Source of the DNA: Burkholderiales bacterium
GTDB lineage: Bacteria; Pseudomonadota; Gammaproteobacteria; Burkholderiales; Casimicrobiaceae
Reading direction: 5' to 3'
Assembly: GCA_020851235.1 (NCBI GenBank)
Contig: JADZDD010000013.1
Coordinates: forward strand, 303,004 to 367,003
DNA length: 64,000 nucleotides
In this document: piece after piece, positions 52,118 to 60,419 of the stretch
Numbering within the stretch: position 1 is the first letter of the stretch
How the letters are laid out: each line of letters opens with the position of its first letter
Program-made: the position numbers and the translations under genes
Notes under the pieces: model-generated
Told to the model about the DNA's origin: nothing
What the model saw: only the letters and a program-made list of their open reading frames with translations
Databases searched by the model: none

Positions 52118-52624
52118 ATGACGATCAAGGTCGGCGACCGGCTGCCGGAAGGCGCGCTGTCGGAGTTCATCGAAGTCGAGGGCAACGGTTGCAGCGTGGG
52201 ACCGAACACGTTCCAGGTCGCGGACCTCGCGAAGGGGAAGAAGATCGTGATCTTCGGCCTGCCCGGCGCCTATACGCCCACGTGCTCGGCCAAGCACGTG
52301 CCCTCGTACCTGTCCAGTTACGACAAGCTCAAGGCCAAGGGCGTCGACGCGATCTACTGCATGGCGGTCAACGATGCGTTCGTGATGGGCGCGTGGGGCC
52401 GCGACCAGAAGACCGAGGGCAAGATCCACATGATGGCCGACGGCAGCGCCGACTATACGAAGAAGCTCGGCCTCGAGTTCGATCTCACCGCGCGCGGCAT
52501 GGGCGTGCGCTGCCAGCGCTTCTCGATGCTGGTGGACGACGGCGTGGTCAAGGTGCTCAACGTCGAGGCCCCGGGCAAGTACGAGGTCTCCGACGGCGAG
52601 ACGATGGTCAGGCAGCTGGGCTGA
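52118..52624 (+). CDS. Peroxiredoxin, Prx5 family
   Basis: 168 residues. The peroxidatic cysteine is C56 in PGAYTPTCSAKHVP, the arrangement of the Prx5 group. GMGVRCQRFSMLVDDG carries the conserved arginine and a second cysteine. It reduces hydrogen peroxide and alkyl hydroperoxides using a thiol donor. ATG 52118 is spaced seven bases from AAGGA; a GTG three bases upstream is in frame. Confidence 0.94.
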   Translation: MTIKVGDRLPEGALSEFIEVEGNGCSVGPNTFQVADLAKGKKIVIFGLPGAYTPTCSAKHVPSYLSSYDKLKAKGVDAIYCMAVNDAFVMGAWGRDQKTEGKIHMMADGSADYTKKLGLEFDLTARGMGVRCQRFSMLVDDGVVKVLNVEAPGKYEVSDGETMVRQLG

Positions 52625-52648
52625 CCCGCGCCGCGTCGGGCCGCGCGG

Positions 52649-53347
52649 CTAGACGCCGAGGTAGCGTTGCAGGATCTCCGGCTGCGCCTTGAGCGCAGCC
52701 GCGGGACCCTCGTGCGCGATGTGCCCGTTGTTGATGATGTAGACCCGACTCGCGAGCGTGAGCGTCGCCGCGATGTTCTGCTCGACGAGGACGATCGTCT
52801 GGCCGGCCTGCGCGAGTTCGCGACAGGCCCGCACGAGACCCTGCACGATGACCGGCGCCAGGCCCTCGAAGGGCTCGTCGAGCAGGATGATCTTCGGGTC
52901 GCGCACCAGGGCGCGCGCAATTGCGAGCATCTGCTGCTCGCCGCCCGACAGCTCGGTGCCGCGGCTGCCGCGCCGTTCCTTGAGCCGCGGGAACATCGCG
53001 TAGATGCGGTCGAGCGACCACTTGTGATCCGCGGTGAGTCCGGCGAGGATGATGTTCTCCTCGACGTTGAGACTTCCGAAAATGCGGCGATCCTCGTGGA
53101 CGAGCTGCATTCCGGCGCGGGCGATGCCGTGCGACTTCTTGCCGGCGACCTCGACGCCGTCGAGCTTGACGCTTCCGCTGCGCGGCTTGACCACCCCCAT
53201 GAGGCTCTTCAGCGTGGTCGACTTGCCCGCCCCGTTGCGCCCGAGGAGCGCGACCACCTCGCTCTTCTCGACCGTGAGCGAGACGTCGAACAGGATGTGG
53301 CTGTCGCCGTAATAGCTGTTCAGGCCGTTGACTTCGAGCAGACTCAT
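52649..53347 (-). CDS. livF: Branched-chain amino acid-type ABC transporter ATP-binding protein (LivF)
   Basis: 232 residues. Walker A is GRNGAGKST, the signature LSGGEQQMLAIARAL and Walker B IILLDEPFEGLAP. It is the second ATPase of the Liv-type importer. The ATG overlaps the stop of the LivM-LivG fusion gene as ATGA. It is convergent with the peroxiredoxin gene. Confidence 0.95.
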   Translation of the reverse strand: MSLLEVNGLNSYYGDSHILFDVSLTVEKSEVVALLGRNGAGKSTTLKSLMGVVKPRSGSVKLDGVEVAGKKSHGIARAGMQLVHEDRRIFGSLNVEENIILAGLTADHKWSLDRIYAMFPRLKERRGSRGTELSGGEQQMLAIARALVRDPKIILLDEPFEGLAPVIVQGLVRACRELAQAGQTIVLVEQNIAATLTLASRVYIINNGHIAHEGPAAALKAQPEILQRYLGV

Positions 53348-55197
53348 GCCGCCCCCGCCTCATCATGGATGCCGCCCAGGTAGGCTTCCTGCACTTCGGC
53401 GTTGGTCCTGATCTCTTCGGGCGTGCCTTCGACGAGCACGCGGCCCTCCTGCAGCACGGTGATCCGCTCGACGAGCTCGAACAGCGAGTCGATGTCGTGA
53501 TCGATCACGATCATCGTGCGACCATGAGCGATCGACTTCAGGAGCGCCACCGTCTCCACACGCTCCTGCGGGCTCATCCCGGCCAGCGGTTCGTCGAGCA
53601 GCAGCAAGCTCGGTGACGTGGCCAGCGCGAGGCCGATCTCCAGGCGCCGCTTCTCGCCGTAGGCGAGATCCGACACGGGCGTTTCGAGTCGCTCCCCCAG
53701 GTGCACGAGAGCCGCCGTGCTCTCGATCTGCGCATCGAGCCCGGCCACCTTCGATACGCCCTTCAGGAGATCGAGCTTGAACTTGCCACGGATCTCGCCC
53801 AGTGCCGCGATGGCGAGGTTCTGGCGGACGGTGAGGCGATCGAAGAGCTGGTTGATCTGGTAGCTCTTGGTGAGGCCCAGCTGGCAGGCGTCGGCCACGC
53901 CCAACGTCGTGATGTCGCGGCCGTCGAAGACGATCTTGCCGGCGGTTGGAATGACCTCGCAGGTCAGCATCTTGAAGAACGTGCTCTTGCCCGCGCCGTT
54001 CGGCCCGATGATGCCGCGGATCTCGCCGTGATCGACGCGAAAATCGATGTCGCTGTTGGCGACGAGACCACCGTAACGCTTGGTGAGCCCGGTGACTTCG
54101 AGAATCGGACCGGTGCTGCCCGTCGTGCGCTTGCGCCGCAGCTCGCTCGCGGGCGGCGAGGTGCGGGCCGCGGCAAGGCTCGGGCGCGGTCCGGCGTCCA
54201 CGGTCGGCGCCGTGGCGGACTTGCGCGGTCGCACGAGGTGATACACGTCGACGATCGCGCCGACCAGACCATGCCGCAGGAACACGACGAGGAGGACGAA
54301 CACGATGCCGAGCACGAGCTTCCACGTGGCGCCCAGGTTGAGCGTCGTCTGGAAGAAGTCGGCGAGGAACAGCCACACGGTCGCACCGAGGAGCGGTCCG
54401 AAGAGCCATCCGGCGCCGCCGATCGCGGTCTGCATCACGATCTCGCCCGAGGTTGCGAACATGAAGGCATCGGGCGGCATGAAGCCCTGCAGCATCGCGA
54501 GGAGGCTGCCGGCGAAGCCCGAGTACATCGCCGCGACGATGAAGACGGTGAGCTTGTAGCTGTGGATGTTGTGTCCGAGCGCCTGCGCCCGCAACGGATT
54601 GTCGCGGATCGCGCGCAGCAGGAGCCCCACCGGCGAGCGCACGATGCGAAGGGCGATCACCAACCCGACGAAGTACCAGAACGCGAAGAAGCCGTACATC
54701 TCCCAGTTGCTGTCGAACGTGAGCGTCGTGAAGCCGAGATTGAGATTGGGCGGCGGCACGCCCGGCAGGCCGTTCTCGCCGCCGGTGTACGCCGACAACG
54801 GATTGAACTCGACGAAGAAAAAGACCTCCGCGATCGCCACCGTGATCATCGCGAAGTAGATGCCGGTACGCCGCAGCGCGAGCAGGCCGATGAGGTAGCC
54901 GATGATCCCCGCCACGATCATGCCGACGAACGCGGCGGCAATGGTGTTGCTGAACGGCGTCTGCGTGAGCAGGTACGCCGCGAACATCCCGCCGGTGCCG
55001 AAGAAGGCGGCCTGGCCGAAGGACAGCAGGCCGGTGAAGCCGAAGAGCAGGTCGAAGCCGATCCCGACCAGCCCCCAGATGAGGATGCGATTGATCGTGG
55101 TGGGGGCGAAACCCAGGTGCGGCAGCACGAACGGCGCGGCAATGAGCGCGAGCGCCGTCAGGATTTCGACGATGTAGGGGCGTTGGCGGGTCGGCAT
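53344..55197 (-). CDS. Liv-type ABC transporter permease-ATPase fusion (LivM-LivG)
   Basis: 617 residues. Residues 1 to about 325 are a LivM permease with roughly nine membrane segments (LLFGFTGLLSFGQAAFFGTG, RAIRDNPLRAQALG). A Pro/Arg/Ala-rich linker of about 40 residues follows. Residues from about 366 are a complete LivG ATPase: Walker A GPNGAGKST, signature region LAYGEKRRLEIGLAL and Walker B LLLLDEPLAGMSPQE. No stop or frameshift separates the two, so the channel subunit carries its own ATPase. Other Liv-type systems usually make these as two proteins. Confidence 0.93.
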   Translation of the reverse strand: MPTRQRPYIVEILTALALIAAPFVLPHLGFAPTTINRILIWGLVGIGFDLLFGFTGLLSFGQAAFFGTGGMFAAYLLTQTPFSNTIAAAFVGMIVAGIIGYLIGLLALRRTGIYFAMITVAIAEVFFFVEFNPLSAYTGGENGLPGVPPPNLNLGFTTLTFDSNWEMYGFFAFWYFVGLVIALRIVRSPVGLLLRAIRDNPLRAQALGHNIHSYKLTVFIVAAMYSGFAGSLLAMLQGFMPPDAFMFATSGEIVMQTAIGGAGWLFGPLLGATVWLFLADFFQTTLNLGATWKLVLGIVFVLLVVFLRHGLVGAIVDVYHLVRPRKSATAPTVDAGPRPSLAAARTSPPASELRRKRTTGSTGPILEVTGLTKRYGGLVANSDIDFRVDHGEIRGIIGPNGAGKSTFFKMLTCEVIPTAGKIVFDGRDITTLGVADACQLGLTKSYQINQLFDRLTVRQNLAIAALGEIRGKFKLDLLKGVSKVAGLDAQIESTAALVHLGERLETPVSDLAYGEKRRLEIGLALATSPSLLLLDEPLAGMSPQERVETVALLKSIAHGRTMIVIDHDIDSLFELVERITVLQEGRVLVEGTPEEIRTNAEVQEAYLGGIHDEAGAA

Positions 55198-55209
55198 CGG
55201 TGACGGTGC

Positions 55210-56085
55210 TCACTCGCGCCCAGCCGTGCCGAGCAACCCGTAGGGGCGCAGCACCAGCACGAGCGTCATCGCGACGAACAGCATGACGTAGGAATACGCG
55301 GGGTCGATCATCGACGTGAGACTGATGATCTGCCCCGCGATGAGGCCCCCGAGCACGGCGCCCCCGAACGAGCCGACGCCGCCGATGACCACGACGACGA
55401 AGGTCTGCACGAGAATCGCGTCGCCGACGTCAGGGGCGATCGCAACGACCGGGGCATTGACGATGCCGGCAAAGCCCGCCGCCATCGCGCCGATCCCGAA
55501 GACCAGCATGAACACCTTCTGGATGTTGATGCCGAGCGAGTCGACCATCACCGCGTCTTCGATCCCCGCGCGCACGATCATGCCGATGCGGGTCCGGTAG
55601 AGAATGAAGTACAGGACGAGAAGCGCGACGGTGACGATGCCAAGGAGTGCCAGCCGATAGGTTGGATAGACCATGAACCCCAACGGCGTGATGCCGCTCA
55701 GCAGCGCCGGCGGCGGCACGGTCTTCGACAGGCTCCCGAAGAAGAAGCGGACCGTCTCGACGAAGACTATGCCAAGGCCGAAGGTCACGAGGAGCTGGTC
55801 TTCGGCGGGTCGCGCGTAGAAGTGGCGGATGATGAGCCGCTCGGTCACCACGCCCACCAGCATCACGAAGAGCGCGCCCGCCATTATCGCGACGATGAAC
55901 GACCCCGTCTGCGTGTACGCGACCCAGCCCGCGTAGCCGCCCAGCATGAACATCGCGCCGTGCGCGAGGTTCAGCACGCCGAGCGTGCCGTAGATGATCG
56001 TCAGGCCCGACGAGATGAGCGCGAGCAACGCGCCCAGCACGAGCCCGTTGAAGCACTGCGAGATGAAGTTGCCCCAGCTGAACAC
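55210..56085 (-). CDS. livH: Liv-type ABC transporter permease (LivH)
   Basis: 291 residues from a GTG, with about eight membrane segments. Typical stretches are IIYGTLGVLNLAHGAMFMLG and GGLIAGQIISLTS. It pairs with the LivM part of the fusion to form the channel. It is 12 bp before the fusion gene and about 159 bp after the binding-protein stop, with a strong hairpin in that gap. Confidence 0.93.
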   Translation of the reverse strand: MFSWGNFISQCFNGLVLGALLALISSGLTIIYGTLGVLNLAHGAMFMLGGYAGWVAYTQTGSFIVAIMAGALFVMLVGVVTERLIIRHFYARPAEDQLLVTFGLGIVFVETVRFFFGSLSKTVPPPALLSGITPLGFMVYPTYRLALLGIVTVALLVLYFILYRTRIGMIVRAGIEDAVMVDSLGINIQKVFMLVFGIGAMAAGFAGIVNAPVVAIAPDVGDAILVQTFVVVVIGGVGSFGGAVLGGLIAGQIISLTSMIDPAYSYVMLFVAMTLVLVLRPYGLLGTAGRE

Positions 56086-56200
56086 GCTATGTCGCCCCGA
56101 TCGTCGGCCGATTCGAATCAGTGCGGCCGCCGCCCGCACGAAGCGGGCGAGCGGACGCGGTATCGCCGTGAACTGTCACACGCCTTTCGCTGCGTTGGCA

Positions 56201-56234
56201 GGGGCCCGGCGCGCCGTCATCGCGGCCGGGCCCC
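56201..56234. other. Strong intercistronic hairpin between binding-protein gene and livH
   Basis: GGGGCCCGGC at 56201-56210 pairs perfectly with GCCGGGCCCC at 56225-56234 across a 14-nt loop. No T-run follows on the minus strand. It lies 10 bp after the stop of the binding-protein gene, where such stems often protect the upstream mRNA and lower downstream permease expression. Confidence 0.7.
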
Positions 56235-56244
56235 GAGGACGCCC

Positions 56245-57609
56245 TCAGGTGTAGTCACCCAGCTTGCAGCCGAACTCTCCCGGCGGCTGGATCACCTTGT
56301 CACCCGGGACGATGTCGATCACCTCCCAGAAGTCTTCCGGATTCTTCATGTCCTTCTTCGCCTTGCCACGCACGAGAATCACCGGGCGAACGGCCTGGTG
56401 GTCCTGCGGGCGGTAATGCACGTCACCGAGCAGCGACGGGATCGTCTCACCCTTCTCCCACTGCTTGATCACGTCGGGCGGGTAGAAGCTGCCGGCCTCG
56501 GTGACCATGCGCGCCCAGTGCGCGAAGCTCACGTACGCATTCTCCGCACCCCATTCCGGACGGTAGCCGTACTTCTTCTGGAACGCCTCGACGAACTGCT
56601 TGGCGAGCGGATACTTGTCCTCCAGCGTCCACCAGAAGTCGGTCGCGGCGAGCACGCCCGCGGTGATTTCGGGCCCGGCCTCCTTGGCCATGAACGGGAT
56701 CTGGTAGGGCAGCACCAGCGTCATCTTCGGCAGCAGTCCGAACTGCTTCGCCTGCTGGCTCGAGAGCACCGCATCGCGACCCCAGTTCACGTTGATGAGA
56801 AACTCGGCACCCGAGTTCGCGATGTTGGTGAGGTACTGGCTGAAGTCCTGCGTGCCCAGCGGCGAGACCTGGTTGGTCACGACCGTCCAGCCACCTTCCT
56901 TCGTGAGGTAATCCATCACCGACTTGGTCGTCGTGTGACCGTAGGTGTAGTCCGGCGTCATGAACGCGGCCTTGCGGTTCTTGCCGAACTGCTTGACCAT
57001 CACCGGGCCGATCGCGTTGGCTGCCATCTCACCGTAGAAGCCCTGGCGGAAGCTGTAGCGCACGCAGTCCTTGCCGGTCGTGTCGTTGGACCCGGAGATG
57101 CCGGGCATGTACAGGATCTTCTCGCGCTGCGCGAACTTGTTCATCGCGACCGCGACCGCCGACGACGTCGAGCCGGTCATGAGGATGACCTTGTCCTGGT
57201 TGATGAACGTCTGTGCGGCCTGCAACGCCTGATTCGGCTTGGCGGCGGAGTCGGCGTGCTTCAAGACGACTTTCTTGCCGAGCACACCGTTGTTGATCTT
57301 CGGCGCGAGCGTCTTCATGAGCGGGTGGTTGGTGTTGATGTGCTCGACCGCGAGCTCCCAGCCCTTCAACTCGTCGGCGCCCTGCACCGCGTAGGTGCCG
57401 GTCAGCGGCACCATCGCGGCGATGGCGACACTCGAGCCCTGCGATCCGGCGGGCCACGTGCCCATCGCCGGCTTGTCTTGCGCGTGGACCGCCCCGATGC
57501 CGCCGAGGCCCGGTATGAGCGTCGCGCCGGCGATCCCCATGCCGGCGTGCAGCACGCGACGGCGCGAGAGGACGGGCGCCTTACCCTTGGTGAATTTGGA
57601 CTGCGACAT
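56245..57609 (-). CDS. Liv/Urt-type ABC transporter substrate-binding protein with Tat signal
   Basis: 454 residues, a type I periplasmic binding protein (IAAMVPLTGTYAVQGADELKG, MTGSTSSAVAVAMNKF, GHTTTKSVMDYL). The N-terminus has a twin-arginine motif SRRRVLHAG at 15-23 with a hydrophobic stretch after it, so it is probably exported folded by Tat rather than Sec. A good AGGAGA site precedes the ATG. The ligand is unknown; length and motifs resemble the amide/urea/branched-chain amino acid group. It starts the operon with livH, the LivM-LivG fusion and livF. Confidence 0.92.
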   Translation of the reverse strand: MSQSKFTKGKAPVLSRRRVLHAGMGIAGATLIPGLGGIGAVHAQDKPAMGTWPAGSQGSSVAIAAMVPLTGTYAVQGADELKGWELAVEHINTNHPLMKTLAPKINNGVLGKKVVLKHADSAAKPNQALQAAQTFINQDKVILMTGSTSSAVAVAMNKFAQREKILYMPGISGSNDTTGKDCVRYSFRQGFYGEMAANAIGPVMVKQFGKNRKAAFMTPDYTYGHTTTKSVMDYLTKEGGWTVVTNQVSPLGTQDFSQYLTNIANSGAEFLINVNWGRDAVLSSQQAKQFGLLPKMTLVLPYQIPFMAKEAGPEITAGVLAATDFWWTLEDKYPLAKQFVEAFQKKYGYRPEWGAENAYVSFAHWARMVTEAGSFYPPDVIKQWEKGETIPSLLGDVHYRPQDHQAVRPVILVRGKAKKDMKNPEDFWEVIDIVPGDKVIQPPGEFGCKLGDYT

Positions 57610-57978
57610 GCTCGATCTCCTATGGATGGACGATGCCCTGCGTCATGTGGACGGGATGGATCGTGGCGTGCGCTCCGGTGGCGCGCACGTCCCCCTGCGC
57701 GCGTGGCCGGAAGTCGACAAACGGAGTCGCCGCCACGAAACCCTCCACGAAGTCCGCGTTGCCGCGACGCAGGTGCGACACGCGTTGCCAACCCGGAACG
57801 GCGTCCCCAAAGTCGGGCGCGTCGCGCCCGACCTCGGGGATCCCGCTTGTCCGACGCTCGCGAGGACCGGATCGCCGTCGGCATGCCGTACGGAAAATGT
57901 GTCCAGGATTCATCGGGCGCGTTGCATCCGGAAGTGTGGAGGAGTATCGATCGCATGCGTCAACATCACAATAGCTGA

Positions 57979-58006
57979 TTGACATGATTGGATTTTTTTG
58001 TAAAGA
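57979..58006 (+). promoter_or_regulatory. Candidate sigma-70 promoter for the ScfR-like regulator
   Basis: TTGACA at 57979-57984 is a perfect -35. At 16-17 bp spacing the -10 would be TAAAGA (58001-58006) or AAAGAA, a partial match. The site is in the AT-rich island, about 120 bp before the start. Confidence 0.5.
57997..58004. promoter_or_regulatory. TTTGTAAA site, candidate regulator-binding site
   Basis: TTTGTAAA differs by one base from the TTTGCAAA core known for RamB, a relative of the downstream regulator. It overlaps the presumed -10 region, where a repressor would block transcription. Confidence 0.35.
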
Positions 58007-58017
58007 ATCTGTCGCGA

Positions 58018-58030
58018 TGATTGCAAATCA
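58018..58030. promoter_or_regulatory. TGATTGCAAATCA palindrome, candidate autoregulatory operator
   Basis: The arms TGATT and AATCA are perfect inverted repeats around GCA. The other strand contains TTTGCAA, close to the RamB-type core TTTGCAAA. It lies just after the presumed transcription start. Confidence 0.45.
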
Positions 58031-58126
58031 GTGTTTTTTTCACCTTGCGGTGCAGCATCGGCAAGGCGCCGCACCGCGTCATGGGCGCGCAGGGCCACCC
58101 CGCGCCCGCAATCCGCGGCGGGTCGC

Positions 58127-59701
58127 ATGCGCCGCTCGCTGATCGGTCCCACGCTGCGCGAGCGGCGGCGCCAGCTCGGGATCACGCAGTCGAAACTCGC
58201 TGCGGAAGTCGGCATTTCGGCGTCGTACCTCAACCTCATCGAGAGCGACAAGCGCAACATCGCCGGATCGTTGCTCAAGCGCCTGGCCGACGCGCTCGGG
58301 CTCGCGCTCGACGAACTCGACGGCGCGGCCGAGCGCCGGCTGGTCGACGATCTGGGCGAGCTTGCGGGCGAGGCGTTGCTCGCCGACTTGCAACTCGATG
58401 CCGCCGGCAAGCACGACCTCGCGAGCCGTCACCGCGCGTGGGCACGTGCGCTCATCCGGATGCACCGTGCCTGGCTCGATCGGGGGCAGACGGTGAGCGT
58501 GCTGTCGGACCGCCTCAACCAGAATCCCTTTCTCGGCAGCGCGGTGCACAGCATGCTGAGCCAGGTGGCGGCGATCCGCTCGTCGTCGGAGATCCTGGAG
58601 ACGGTGAGCGACCTCGAGCCCGCGCAGCGCCAGCGCTTCGTCGCCATCGTCGGCAACGAGAGCGCCCGCCTCGCCGAGGTCGCCAAGGCGCTGGCGGCGT
58701 TCTTCGACAAGGAGTACACCGACGCCCGATCGGTCACTCCCGTCGACGAGGTCGACGACTTCATCGTCGACCGCAACAATTGCTTCCCGGAGCTCGAGCA
58801 GGCGGCAGCCGACTTCCGGCGCGCCGCGTCGATCGCCGGCGAATGCAGCACGGTCGCACTCACCGACTACCTCGCCCGCGCGCACGCGGTGCGTGTCGTC
58901 GTCGCGCCGTCGGCGCGCCTCGACGTCGCCGACGTCCGCCACCACGCCGCGTTCGATTCCGCGTCGCGAACGCTGGTGCTCGCCGAGGACGCGCCGCGAC
59001 CGACGCAGCGCTTCCAGCTCGCGCGTCTGGCCACCGAGCTCTTCGATCGGCAGGAGGCGATCGACGGCGTCCTCGCGCCGGCGGGCGAGCTCACCACCGA
59101 CGCCGCCCGCCGCCGCGCACGCCGCGCGCTCTCGTCGTACCTCGCCGCCGCGGTGCTCTTGCCCTACGAGCCGCTGCTGGAGGCCGCGACGCAACAGCGC
59201 TACCACGTCGACGCGCTGGCAAGACGCTTCGACGCGAGCTTCGAGCAGGTGTGCCATCGTCTCGTGTCGCTGCGCCGACCGGGGGCCGCGGGCATCCCCT
59301 TTGCGCTGATGCGCGCTGACGTCGCGGGGTTCACCAGCAAACGCTTTCCGCTGCCGCAGTTCGCCCTGCCGCGACACGGCCGCGCCTGTCCGATGTGGGC
59401 GGTCTACCAGGCCTTCGGCGCCGCCGGGACGATGGTGCGCCAGTTGGCCGAGTTCCCCACGGGCGACCGGCTCCTCCTCTTCGCGCGCACGGTCGAGAAG
59501 GCACGGCCGGCGTTCATCCTGCCGCGCCGCACCTACTCCATCATGCTCGCCTGCGACGCGCTGCACGCCGACCGGACGGTCTACGGCGACGGTCTCGACC
59601 TGTCGTCCGCCGCCCCGGCGGTGCCGGTGGGGCCGAGCTGCCGGTTGTGCGTGCGTCGTGACTGCCTGTACCGCGAAGAGGAGCCCATCGTCGCAGCGTG
59701 A
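58127..59701 (+). CDS. XRE-family regulator of the ScfR/RamB type (HTH, degenerate M78, DUF2083)
   Basis: 524 residues. The helix-turn-helix is near the N-terminus (LGITQSKLAAEVGISASYLN, about 15-40). A central region resembles the ImmA/IrrE domain, but the segment RFQLARLATELFD has no HExxH, so zinc protease activity is unlikely. The C-terminal DUF2083 part has CPMWAVYQAF, GDGLDLSS and a CRLCVRRDC cysteine pair. Relatives sense acyl-CoA and control glyoxylate, methylcitrate and acetate genes. No such genes are in this window. Start at ATG 58127; an in-frame GTG at 58031 has no domain content. Confidence 0.88.
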   Translation: MRRSLIGPTLRERRRQLGITQSKLAAEVGISASYLNLIESDKRNIAGSLLKRLADALGLALDELDGAAERRLVDDLGELAGEALLADLQLDAAGKHDLASRHRAWARALIRMHRAWLDRGQTVSVLSDRLNQNPFLGSAVHSMLSQVAAIRSSSEILETVSDLEPAQRQRFVAIVGNESARLAEVAKALAAFFDKEYTDARSVTPVDEVDDFIVDRNNCFPELEQAAADFRRAASIAGECSTVALTDYLARAHAVRVVVAPSARLDVADVRHHAAFDSASRTLVLAEDAPRPTQRFQLARLATELFDRQEAIDGVLAPAGELTTDAARRRARRALSSYLAAAVLLPYEPLLEAATQQRYHVDALARRFDASFEQVCHRLVSLRRPGAAGIPFALMRADVAGFTSKRFPLPQFALPRHGRACPMWAVYQAFGAAGTMVRQLAEFPTGDRLLLFARTVEKARPAFILPRRTYSIMLACDALHADRTVYGDGLDLSSAAPAVPVGPSCRLCVRRDCLYREEEPIVAA

Positions 59702-59757
59702 CGGGCTACACTCATGTCACAACAGGGCCGGCCCAGGCCCATGCGAGAGGACCGTCG

Positions 59758-60126
59758 ATGGCCACCCGTGTGCTGATCGCCGAGGACGAGCCACACATCG
59801 TCGAGTCGCTGAGCTTCGTCCTCCAACGCGAGGGCTTCTCGGTCGTATCCGTGCTCGACGGCGAAGCGGCACTGCGGCACCTGCGCAGCGACGCGCCGGA
59901 CCTCGTGATCCTCGACCTCATGCTGCCGCGCATGAACGGCTTCGAGGTCTTGAAGGCGGTGAAGTCCGATCCCGCGCTGCGATCGGTCCCCGTGCTCATC
60001 CTGACCGCGAAGGGACAGGCGCAGGACCGGCGCATGGCCGAGGAGATCGGGGCGGACAGCTTCATGACGAAGCCCTTCTCCAATCGCGACATCGTCGCGC
60101 AGGTGCACCGCCTGACGGCGCCGTAG
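59758..60126 (+). CDS. Stand-alone receiver-domain response regulator
   Basis: 122 residues, a complete CheY-like receiver and nothing else. The acid pocket is EDEP near residues 9-12, the phosphorylated aspartate is D53 (ILDLMLPRMNG), and the switch lysine is K105 (MTKPFS). AGAGGA lies seven bases before the ATG. It is followed two bases later by the small membrane-protein gene and then the SLC5-kinase, so it is the likely partner of that kinase. It has no DNA-binding output domain. Confidence 0.92.
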   Translation: MATRVLIAEDEPHIVESLSFVLQREGFSVVSVLDGEAALRHLRSDAPDLVILDLMLPRMNGFEVLKAVKSDPALRSVPVLILTAKGQAQDRRMAEEIGADSFMTKPFSNRDIVAQVHRLTAP

Positions 60127-60128
60127 GC

Positions 60129-60419
60129 ATGAAGACGCCGCGCCCGGCCTCCGCGCGCTTGCGCGATGCCGCGATGCTGCTGCCGGCCATCGGCACGTTC
60201 CTGTTCCTGCCGCCGGCGATCACGCTGTTCGTCGGCACCGGCACGCTGGGCGGGGTGCCGCTCATCGTCTTGTACCTCTTCGGCGTGTGGCTCGTGCTCA
60301 TCGCCTGCGCGGCGGTCCTCGCGCGTCGTCTCGCCGACCCGCCGCCTGCGACCGACCCACCGCCTGCGACCGACGCGCCGCCCTCCGACGAGGCGCCCGC
60401 GCGCGAGCCGAACGCCTGA
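60129..60419 (+). CDS. Small two-helix membrane protein with Pro-rich tail
   Basis: 96 residues. Two membrane segments (about 14-35 and 41-65) are followed by a cytoplasmic or periplasmic Pro-rich tail with the repeat DPPPAT twice, then DAPPSD. The family is not recognised. It sits between the receiver and the SLC5-histidine kinase, and its stop overlaps the kinase start as TGATG, so it is probably made at a fixed ratio with the kinase and may be an accessory subunit of its transporter-like part. Confidence 0.8.
   Translation: MKTPRPASARLRDAAMLLPAIGTFLFLPPAITLFVGTGTLGGVPLIVLYLFGVWLVLIACAAVLARRLADPPPATDPPPATDAPPSDEAPAREPNA
60336..60371 (+). repeat. 18-bp tandem repeat in the small membrane protein gene
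   Basis: Two 18-bp units (60336-60353 and 60354-60371) differ at one base and encode DPPPAT twice. A third, degenerate unit follows. This could vary in copy number between strains. Confidence 0.85.

Larger units (their letters stand above)
57610..58126. other. 517-bp divergent control region between binding-protein gene and ScfR-like regulator
   Basis: No convincing gene. The left part is ordinary GC-rich DNA. From about 57960 to 58045 there is a sharply AT-rich island with runs of T, a consensus -35, two TTTGC/TTTGT-type sites and then a stem GCGGTGC / GCACCGC (58047-58053 with 58071-58077). This looks like the promoter and leader for the regulator gene. Confidence 0.7.

Noticed and set aside
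57620..57985. Small open frames on both strands in the divergent region
   Set aside because: No ribosome site or known domain, and both strands stay open equally well, as expected by chance.
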